Positions 17,826 to 24,699 of a stretch of DNA of 24,699 nucleotides are shown here, in pieces. Within the stretch, counting starts at the first letter, position 1; the number at the start of each line of letters is the position of its first letter. A program made the translations under genes and the position numbers. Source of the DNA: Pinguiococcus pyrenoidosus (taxonomy: Eukaryota; Sar; Pinguiophyceae; Pinguiochrysidales; Pinguiochrysidaceae); contig JAAMXY010000997.1 in the NCBI GenBank assembly GCA_019677205.1, positions 1 through 24,699 on the forward strand, in the 5' to 3' direction. The notes under the pieces are model-generated. The model worked only from the letters and a program-made list of their open reading frames with translations. It was not told where the DNA came from and ran no database searches.

Positions 17826-18438
17826 GCCAGGCCTCCATCCAGGGTCCCTTCCGCGTGCCTCCAGCCGCAAGGTGTGGGCGTCACACGAGGTGCAAGCAAG
17901 GGGGCAAGAGACGGCGCTGTCACCCGGATTGGAATACCGGCGCCAGAAACGTCGATGTCCATCACTCATGCGCTATGCCACAGCTTCTCTCAAAATCTCA
18001 AAATCCGCCGCAGCTCGCGAAGGACCAATCCCCGCGCGAGTGTCAGGCAGACCCTGGCAGGCTCCGGAGCGCCCCGGAGCTAGCCAGGGCCCAAAAAGCG
18101 GCCCTGCGTGACAGACGGAGTCATGGAACGGGAACATTCCTCTGCGCGGCTGTTGCGTCAGGAGCGCCGCAGACCGGTGTGTCATGTGCTCCCCAGGGGA
18201 TTTTTTCTGCTCTTGAGGCCTTCTCGAAGCTCTCGCATTGCCTGGGAAGCTGCGAGGGCCGACCGAAGTATGGTGCAGGCGACTGAGCCGGCTCGCAGCT
18301 GCTGCTACCGCTGGATGCGGTAGGGACACGGCGTCAGGCGCTGGACCAACGGCGAGTAGAGAGCTATCCTGCGGGTCCTAGCATCTCGAGGCTCTCTCGT
18401 AGCAGGAGGGAACCTGCGGGGCTCCCTCCTGCAGCAGC
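17826..18438. promoter_or_regulatory. Divergent intergenic region, PI3-kinase / RalGAP alpha
   Basis: The 613-bp gap separates two head-to-head signalling genes. Part of it (17826-17969) may be coding if the PI3-kinase starts at the upstream ATG. It contains the palindrome listed next. No other element was recognised. Confidence 0.5.
18052..18089. repeat. 38-bp imperfect palindrome
   Basis: CCCTGGC (18052-18058) pairs with GCCAGGG (18083-18089), and GCTCCGG (18061-18067) pairs with CCGGAGC (18074-18080). A 2-nt mismatch separates the two stems and the loop is 6 nt. It could form a GC-rich hairpin or a dyad-symmetric protein site. Confidence 0.85.
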
Positions 18439-21400
18439 ATGGCCACTCCAGACCTGAGGACGTACAAGCAGCTGTCCCGGTTCTTCGCGGAAGACAAGCC
18501 GCCTTACAGGCGCCTCCGCTGTGCTGCGGACTTCATCCGCGGCAGCACTGGAGCGCAGCTGCAGCACTTCTTTGCCGACTACTCGGACACCTGTTTGCGG
18601 CTCCTGAAGCAGGTCATCGAGGACTTCAAGGCGATCGAGGCGGAGGAGCTCGAGGCCAGCTTTGCCAGGGGCCGCAGCTTCTTCTCGCTGCTGCGCAAGA
18701 ACCGTGGCGACGCGCACACGACGTTGCAGGACTTGTACGAGTCCGTGCACTTCGTGTTCCTGCTGCTGAAGAAGCGGGCGACGGAGGTGCGCGCGGGCTG
18801 GGCACGCCCGCAGCTCATTGAGATCTTCACCTCGATGATGAGGCTGGATCAGCCCAAGCCGCTACGCCTTGCGGGCGTGGACGCAATCATGTACTACATG
18901 GAGCTGACGGCCGATCAGGGCTCTACCGAAGACGATGTGAAAGTGCTGAAAGAGTCGATTGACTACGTCATCCTCTTCAGCGCTGACGCCGACGGCGACA
19001 TCACCCGATCGCTGCAGAACCTGCCCACCAACCTCGGCGACAACGGCACCTTCGACACGGCCTTGTCCGAGGACGTGAACGAGCTGGCGGGCAATGAGCT
19101 CGACGTCCTCTACCGGATCTTTCAGAGGGGCGTGGAGCGATCCAATCCGCCGTCGGTGGGCCTGGATTTGCTTTCCATGAGGAGCATGGACGGGTCCGAC
19201 GGCTTCGCCGGCCGACCGGCGATGCGCTTCGTCTTTTGGTACAAGATTCTCAGGGTCTACTTCCTTCCCGACCTGTATCGCTCGTCCTTCGGAGTGCCGC
19301 GCGTCATCCCCAATGGACAGCGGGAGAGTGTGATCGACCGCGTGGAAGCGGCGCTCCAAGCCGCACCAGACGGCAACGCAACCGGCAGGGCGGACGAGCG
19401 ATGCCCCGTGTGCATCCAAGTCCTCATCCACAACTGGCTGCGAAGTGTGCTGCAGGACGAGGCGCTGGGGAATCAGCTGTGGCACACCGACGACAACTCG
19501 CGGCTGATCGAGAGCATCCTCCTGCATGCCATCCAAAGCCCTTTCGTGGAAGCCGTCGAGCTGCAAAGAAGGACACTCGCGCTGGTGTCACTGCTGCTGG
19601 GCAGCGCCTCCATAACAGCATCGTCGCGGACGCGAAGCTCGGAGCGCTCGGGGCGCTTCAAGGCCTCCAGTCCGATCGTTCGGAAGATGGCCTCGGCGTC
19701 GTCCCTCGAGAGCGACAAGCTGCCGGCGCCGCTCGATACGCTGATCACGCCCCAATACGTTAAGCAGAATAGGCTCCGTCTGGCGCTGACGTTTGGCACC
19801 GAGATCCTGCTCTTCATCGGGGAGGCCCGCTATCAGGCCTTTGACCCAAGCATCCAAGTGACGCTGTTTGAAGAGGGCTTGCGAGCCGTGAACAGCATCT
19901 TGGAGCCTCTCGCCATGGGGTCGTCGTACGTGGGGGGGGACGACGTGGACGTGGACGGCGGGACTGGCGCCAGTCTCCGATCCATCGTGTGGGCCACGGG
20001 GAGCCTGACCTGCGGCTGCGTCGAGCTCCCGACGTACCACACCGTCGCCGAGGCCATGGCCGACACGATGTTCCGCGCTCTGCTCTGCACACCGGGACGC
20101 TTCCAAGACAGCGTCAAGCACTCGATATCCGAGTGGCTGGTGCTGCTGGTCGCCAAGGACGTCTTCAACTTGAACGGCTTCGGAGCCGCGCTCCTCAAGC
20201 AGTGGCGCTTTTATCTACTGAGCCTGACCAAGACGCTCTTCTACCTCATCGACGAGGGCGAAGAGAAGAGCGGTCACGCCGCGGAACGCCCCCAGAGCAT
20301 CGCAGTGGTGGCCGCCGGCGGCGAGGCGGCGGAGGTGAAGTTGCTGCCGCCCAAGTATCGATGGGAGGTGGACGACTTCTCGTGGCTTACGTGTTCTACC
20401 AAGGAAGACGCGCTCATCCTTCTAGATGGTTGGCTGAGCCTCGTGCCTGTTGAGGTTCTCGTAGGCCACTTTCCCAGGGAGGGCGTTGTCATCGTGGCGA
20501 AGGCCCTAAAGAGCTTCGCGCAGCTCTGGATCGACGAGGCGATTGTGCCCAAGGCGCACTTTCGGCCGCCGCCCTCGCGGACGGCGAAGACGCAGATCCG
20601 CCGCAATCTGAAGACGAGACTCTTCCGTGAGGCGGAGGAGCTTCGCTCGCCTCTCTGCCAAGTCGCGCCGGCGACCGCTTATCGCATGATTCACCCGTGG
20701 CTCATCAGGCTGCTCAAGGCGCCCGACTCTCTGGTGACGCCGCCGGCTAAGGTCGCTGCCATCGACAGCATCGCCATCTTCTTATCTTGCCGCACGAACT
20801 ACGTCTTCCCCGAGAGCACCAGAGCCGAGGCGCTGTCGCTCCTCGTCGACATTCTCCGTACAGGCAGTCTGGCGCTTCGTGCCGCGGTGGCGAAACACGG
20901 CGTGAAGCTGCTCACTTCCAACACGCCCGGCACTGCCCAGATCGTCGTGCCTCTCATCGACGCCGTCATTGCCGTCCTTGACCACGCGGGCTCAGGCTCA
21001 GGCTCAGGCTCAGCCTCAGATTCCAAGACTCGGCACGATGACGGCAGTGAAAGCAAAAAGGAAGAGAAGGACGAACGCCTCGTCTCTCTCGTGGAAGCGG
21101 CGTCCTGCGCCACGCCCTTTGCCACAACGCCAGGCTTGCTGGACAGCGAGCAACGAGCGCCGCTGTGGCAGAAGCTCTTCGACCTTCTTGTGTCTCTGCT
21201 GCAGCGTCGGAACGCCGGCGTGCAGATGGCCGCTTTGCTAGGTCTGTCTCACCTGCTCATCGAGAGCGTTTTAGCGCCGGAGCGACTGTGTACCGCTACG
21301 CACGTATCCGCTGGTGTGTCTGCGCTGTTGAGCAGTCTCGCCAGTCCCGTCGAACAGGTGGCTCAAACCGCGCACAGTATCGTGGAGGATCTGCGCGAAT

Positions 21401-24087
21401 TGCGACAGCAGTTCCGTGCCGTCCAGCACAGCATCTTTCGCGACGTGGGAGGTCAGCTAATCCACCTCGTCCACACACACTCTCGGAAATGCGCCGACGG
21501 CGCGACGTCGCAATCCGACACCGAGGTCTGCACACGCACTGCGGTGCTGGCGATGCAGTCGCTGGGTCGCTGGGTGCTGTCCAGACCGCCAGGCGGTGAA
21601 GTGGAGCAGGAGCTGGCGCTGCGCGCCTTTGATCTGTTCGAGGACTGCGCGAGACTGGCGTCGCCTGGCGTCGACGATGGCTGTCTCAGCCAGATCGCCC
21701 AGACTGCTCATGATGTGCTGGCGAAGCTTCTTACGCAAGATGGTGCTTGGCCGCTGAGTCACCAGAAGGACTTCGTCGATAGCAGCTACCGGACCGAGTT
21801 CCCGCGTCAGGACGGTAGCGACGCTGAGAGAGTGCCCGATCCGGACCCCAAGGACGTCGTGTACGTTGCCTTGGACGACGAGACGCTTCTGGCCGTCTTG
21901 CGCTGCTCTGACCACTCGAAGGCAAAAGTCGTTATCCGCAACGCGCACGGGACGCATTCCTGGTCGGTAAGCCCGACGTCGACGTCGGCGTCAGACGCGG
22001 AGTATCTAGGTGGCGCTCTCGCCGTCGAGAGCACTTTGGAGCGGAGGGGGCGAATCGCAGCGTTGCTGGCGCCTTTCGGCACCGACTACGGCAGCGTGCT
22101 GCACAACACCACTTCGATGCCGGGTAGCGACAGCACGTTGGGCAAGGTGCTCCGAGCACAGCTGAACGTCGGGCGGCGGCCGGAGAAAGGCTCTCGCGTG
22201 TCGCTTGCCGTCGCCGAGCAAGAAGGCAAGACGAGTGAAGCCGCTGCGAAGCTCCACGAAAGTACCGTGGACGCGACGGAGGAAAAAGACCTCGCCAAGC
22301 TGCGGCTGTCGGCCAGATCCATCGACTCGGATGTGGAGCTGGATTCCACCATGGACATGGTGGGAGACGTCCTCCTGGGGCCCAAGGACTACCTGGCGAG
22401 GAGCGAGGCCCCCGACGCCGGTGACATGATGTCGCTGAGGTCCATGTGGAAGAGCCGAGGTGGCGACATGTCACACAGTCGAATGTTCATCGACGAATCC
22501 TACGACCCGCTGGGGCCCCTGCTCGAGGCGCTGCCGGAGCCTGTGGATCCCTTCGATCCGACCGTGCTGGGCGGCCCCGGTGCGGCGCAGAAAAGCGAGT
22601 CTCGGGACGCCGACGACATGACGAGACGACTGCTTGACGACCCGTTCTTGGCGCCTGTCTTCAGGGCATTTCTGGAGAGGGAGTTTGCGCTGGAGAACTA
22701 CGACTTCATCGACGAGGCGAAGCACATTAAGCAGCGGATCCAGACCTTAGCCGCCGACGCCGACAAGGAGGAGCTGCTGGATATCCTGCAAGCTGCGGAA
22801 GGCATTGTCGAGACCTTTGTCAAAAGCGGCTCCGAAAGGGAAGTCAACTTGCCTTCGGCGAGGCACTCGAGGGTTCTGAAAGTCCTGGAGGAGTGCCGTT
22901 TGGCGGTCACCTGTAGCTCTCTGCAAGCGCTTGCACTGGTGCTGGACGACGCGGTGGAGGAAGTCACTCGCATGCTCACCAAGGACAAGACGTGGCGATT
23001 TGAGACCAGCGCGCTGCCGCAGAGTTCTGGCCGGCGGCTGAAGATCTACAAGGACTTGGCGAAGCTGGACAGCGCCATGAAAGAGCGAACGCGCATCGAA
23101 GAGCGGAACTTCAAGCTGAGGGAAGCCGCGTCAGCCCAGAAGCGCGAAAGCGACGCTTCGGCAGGCGCCACCGATCATCGCTTGGAAGGTTTTCAAGCCT
23201 ATCGGATGCTGCTGTCTCACCTCGGGATCCTTGCGAGCGGCCGCGGCCCGCGGCATCCGTATCGCGTACTGGACACGAGCAGCGAGAAGAAGTGGGCAGC
23301 GTGCAAGCGCCACCTGCAGAATCTCGACGGCTTCCTGCCGCGCGAGTGCATCAAGGTGGGAGTGCTGTACGTCGCACCGGGGCAGACGAATCAGCGCGAG
23401 ATCCTTCACAACTCGGAAGGCAGTCCTGCGTTTGAGAGCTTCGTGGCGAGCATCGGGTGGCAGATTGATCTGCGGACCCACCTGGGCTTTAACGGCAAGC
23501 TCGACGTCCGGCACTTCAGTGACGGCTTCCACGTCACATACTACGCAGATGACACGACGGAGATTGTGTATCACGTGGGCACGAGGATGCCAACCATCCC
23601 GAACGACCCGCAGCAAGTTGCAAAGAAGCGCCACATCGGCAACGACTACATTAACATCGTCTGGAACGACAATCCAAGAGATTACTTGCCCTGCACGATC
23701 AGCTCCCAGTTCAACGACGTCGTGATCGTGATCACTCCGCTTGGCTCTCGAGGCACGGACGCGACTGGCACGCCGCTCTACCGAGTGACGATCATGAAGA
23801 AGGAGGACATGGGCGCCTTCGGCCCGCTACCAAACGAGACCATCGTTTCGCATCGGGCGCTGCCGTTCTTGATCCGATGCACGGCGGTCCAGGCGCACCG
23901 GGGAGTCCGCAGAACGCAGCCGGGATACAAAACCGCTGCCGCCGCACGCAAAGCGGCCCTCAAGGATATGATCGGCCAATTCTCCAGGGACGTGTCCAAT
24001 GTGGACCTACTGAAGCTGCTCTACGATGCCCCACTGCCGTCGGAAGCGGACGGAGCAGGCGGAACGGGCGGCTCCGGCAGATCCTAG
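18439..24087 (+). CDS. RALGAPA: Ral GTPase-activating protein alpha-type subunit (tuberin-like RapGAP domain, single exon)
   Basis: A single frame encodes 1882 residues (human RALGAPA1 is about 2040). RalGAP alpha pairs with a beta subunit to stimulate GTP hydrolysis on RalA/B. The N-terminus (YKQLSRFFAEDKPPYRRLRC, LQHFFADYSDTCLRLL) and long alpha-solenoid match the alpha subunit. A Gly-Ser/Asp/Lys-rich linker lies near 850-880. A pre-GAP region (VVIRNAHGTHSWSV) precedes the RapGAP domain (about 1629-1850), which shows VGVLYVAPGQ, SPAFESFVASIGWQIDL, IVYHVGTRMP, and KRHIGNDYINIVWND with the catalytic Asn thumb at N1735. The block DVVIVITPLG and the FGPLPNETIVSHRALPFLIR block follow. The domain appears intact. 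RalGAP and TSC2 share this domain; the N-terminus and the block order favour RalGAP alpha. The start has good context (AGCATGG). The gene is divergent from the PI3-kinase. Confidence 0.9.
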   Translation: MATPDLRTYKQLSRFFAEDKPPYRRLRCAADFIRGSTGAQLQHFFADYSDTCLRLLKQVIEDFKAIEAEELEASFARGRSFFSLLRKNRGDAHTTLQDLYESVHFVFLLLKKRATEVRAGWARPQLIEIFTSMMRLDQPKPLRLAGVDAIMYYMELTADQGSTEDDVKVLKESIDYVILFSADADGDITRSLQNLPTNLGDNGTFDTALSEDVNELAGNELDVLYRIFQRGVERSNPPSVGLDLLSMRSMDGSDGFAGRPAMRFVFWYKILRVYFLPDLYRSSFGVPRVIPNGQRESVIDRVEAALQAAPDGNATGRADERCPVCIQVLIHNWLRSVLQDEALGNQLWHTDDNSRLIESILLHAIQSPFVEAVELQRRTLALVSLLLGSASITASSRTRSSERSGRFKASSPIVRKMASASSLESDKLPAPLDTLITPQYVKQNRLRLALTFGTEILLFIGEARYQAFDPSIQVTLFEEGLRAVNSILEPLAMGSSYVGGDDVDVDGGTGASLRSIVWATGSLTCGCVELPTYHTVAEAMADTMFRALLCTPGRFQDSVKHSISEWLVLLVAKDVFNLNGFGAALLKQWRFYLLSLTKTLFYLIDEGEEKSGHAAERPQSIAVVAAGGEAAEVKLLPPKYRWEVDDFSWLTCSTKEDALILLDGWLSLVPVEVLVGHFPREGVVIVAKALKSFAQLWIDEAIVPKAHFRPPPSRTAKTQIRRNLKTRLFREAEELRSPLCQVAPATAYRMIHPWLIRLLKAPDSLVTPPAKVAAIDSIAIFLSCRTNYVFPESTRAEALSLLVDILRTGSLALRAAVAKHGVKLLTSNTPGTAQIVVPLIDAVIAVLDHAGSGSGSGSASDSKTRHDDGSESKKEEKDERLVSLVEAASCATPFATTPGLLDSEQRAPLWQKLFDLLVSLLQRRNAGVQMAALLGLSHLLIESVLAPERLCTATHVSAGVSALLSSLASPVEQVAQTAHSIVEDLRELRQQFRAVQHSIFRDVGGQLIHLVHTHSRKCADGATSQSDTEVCTRTAVLAMQSLGRWVLSRPPGGEVEQELALRAFDLFEDCARLASPGVDDGCLSQIAQTAHDVLAKLLTQDGAWPLSHQKDFVDSSYRTEFPRQDGSDAERVPDPDPKDVVYVALDDETLLAVLRCSDHSKAKVVIRNAHGTHSWSVSPTSTSASDAEYLGGALAVESTLERRGRIAALLAPFGTDYGSVLHNTTSMPGSDSTLGKVLRAQLNVGRRPEKGSRVSLAVAEQEGKTSEAAAKLHESTVDATEEKDLAKLRLSARSIDSDVELDSTMDMVGDVLLGPKDYLARSEAPDAGDMMSLRSMWKSRGGDMSHSRMFIDESYDPLGPLLEALPEPVDPFDPTVLGGPGAAQKSESRDADDMTRRLLDDPFLAPVFRAFLEREFALENYDFIDEAKHIKQRIQTLAADADKEELLDILQAAEGIVETFVKSGSEREVNLPSARHSRVLKVLEECRLAVTCSSLQALALVLDDAVEEVTRMLTKDKTWRFETSALPQSSGRRLKIYKDLAKLDSAMKERTRIEERNFKLREAASAQKRESDASAGATDHRLEGFQAYRMLLSHLGILASGRGPRHPYRVLDTSSEKKWAACKRHLQNLDGFLPRECIKVGVLYVAPGQTNQREILHNSEGSPAFESFVASIGWQIDLRTHLGFNGKLDVRHFSDGFHVTYYADDTTEIVYHVGTRMPTIPNDPQQVAKKRHIGNDYINIVWNDNPRDYLPCTISSQFNDVVIVITPLGSRGTDATGTPLYRVTIMKKEDMGAFGPLPNETIVSHRALPFLIRCTAVQAHRGVRRTQPGYKTAAAARKAALKDMIGQFSRDVSNVDLLKLLYDAPLPSEADGAGGTGGSGRS
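20989..21018. repeat. GGCTCA hexamer repeat encoding a Gly-Ser linker
   Basis: Four perfect GGCTCA units plus GCCTCA encode alternating Gly-Ser followed by Ala-Ser. The run lies in the disordered linker of the RalGAP alpha protein and is in frame, so length changes would be tolerated. Confidence 0.9.
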
Positions 24088-24207
24088 GGTTTTCTGTTTC
24101 CTCTGCCGCATCGAAAGAGAGAGAACGTGGAGTCGAAGGACTTCTGATGGAGAGAGAGACAGACACCACGCTGTCTGGAGACGTTGAACCGATCCGCCAC
24201 TTTCAGT
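24088..24207. other. Convergent 3' intergenic gap
   Basis: These 120 bp separate the RalGAP alpha stop from the ankyrin-protein stop. A GAGAGA-rich stretch (about 24115-24165) is present; no gene was seen. Confidence 0.4.
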
Positions 24208-24699
24208 TCATCGCTTCTTCGACGAGCCTCTTGTGCGCTTTCCGGACGACCGTGCCTTCCTCTCGCTTCCAGCCTTTGACCTCCGTGCGGCCTCCGTGGG
24301 TAATCGAGACAGGGGACTGCCCTCGGAGCTCAGTCTGCAGACGGGGTCGGGCTCAAAGCCTTTCAGAAGGAGGGACAGTCGATGCCTCTGCCGCTTGTCT
24401 TTCAGACCCAGCAGAAGATCTAACGGCCGGTCTCCAGCTCCGTCTGCCACGGAGCCGAGGTCGACGCCGACTCTGTCTGCCTCATCAAGCAGGAGCCGGA
24501 CCATTCCCTCATGCCCTTCGATCAACGCGAGGTGAAGGCAGTTCCAGCCGGAGAGGCTATCCTTGGCCTCCAGAAGTGCTTCCCTGGAGAGACTACCTTC
24601 CGCGTCAAAATCGTCGTCGGTTGCAGGATCTTCTCCGCCGCCTTGGCGCTCTCGGAGAAGAGCAGCATACAGCAAGACTTCCGCACACTCGATCTTGCC
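24208..24699 (-). CDS. Ankyrin-repeat protein, C-terminal part (5' end off window)
   Basis: The frame is open from the window edge to a TGA at 24208-24210, giving 163 residues of the C-terminus. It begins with GKIECAEVLLYAALL, the second half of an ankyrin repeat. An acidic insertion follows, then a clear repeat (GWNCLHLALIEGHEGMVRLL) and a degenerate one (GDRPLDLLLGLKDKRQR). The last 40 residues are a basic Ser/Arg/Lys-rich tail (RKARSSGKRTRGSSKKR) that could be a nuclear signal or RNA-binding tail. Ankyrin repeats mediate protein binding; the partner and any other domain lie outside the window. It is convergent with the RalGAP alpha gene. Confidence 0.78.
   Translation of the reverse strand, partial: GKIECAEVLLYAALLRERQGGGEDPATDDDFDAEGSLSREALLEAKDSLSGWNCLHLALIEGHEGMVRLLLDEADRVGVDLGSVADGAGDRPLDLLLGLKDKRQRHRLSLLLKGFEPDPVCRLSSEGSPLSRLPTEAARRSKAGSERKARSSGKRTRGSSKKR

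Overview
This is a gene-dense, GC-rich stretch of nuclear DNA from a protist or microalga. It is eukaryotic: most genes have short GT-AG introns (about 50-190 bp, usually 60-120), most chosen starts sit in good Kozak context, and the families are eukaryotic (GPI anchor synthesis, intraflagellar transport, Commander/Retriever, PI3K, RalGAP, mitochondrial complex I). IFT52 implies a ciliated cell. A secreted protein with repeated CDC[ST]GC modules and a plant-like NDUFB8 fit a microalga or related protist, but the lineage cannot be fixed from this window. All gene models were spliced by hand from reading frames, splice consensus and family conservation.

Layout, left to right: a partial secreted Cys-rich protein (-, 1-508); PIG-A (+, 849-2462, 3 exons); an NDUFB8-like complex I subunit (-, 2515-2990, 2 exons); VPS35L (+, 3311-6064, one exon); thymidylate kinase (-, 6197-6983, 2 exons) with an E2F-like site upstream; a Lys-rich nuclear-type protein of unknown family (-, 7277-8128, 3 exons); a small mitochondrial-type membrane protein resembling CBP4/UQCC3 (-, 8370-8927, 4 exons); a doubtful small ORF (-, 9107-9304); IFT52 (-, 9613-11916, 8 exons); a YCII-domain protein (+, 12230-12937, 4 exons); a very unusual PI3-kinase (-, 13074-17825, 6 exons); a RalGAP alpha-type protein (+, 18439-24087, one exon); and the C-terminal part of an ankyrin-repeat protein (-, 24208-24699, runs off the edge).

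The most interesting locus is the PI3-kinase. Its predicted order is coiled coil, cyclic-nucleotide-binding domain, GAF domain, C2, PIK helical domain and a class I/II-like kinase domain. No Ras-binding domain is visible. This suggests a lipid kinase controlled directly by cAMP or cGMP, an architecture I do not know from described PI3Ks. It lies head to head with the RalGAP alpha gene, and in animals RalGAP acts downstream of PI3K/Akt. The shared 0.6-kb intergenic region carries a 38-bp imperfect palindrome. Other regulatory observations are two E2F-type sites upstream of thymidylate kinase and AT-rich islands sharing AAACATTT in three upstream regions.
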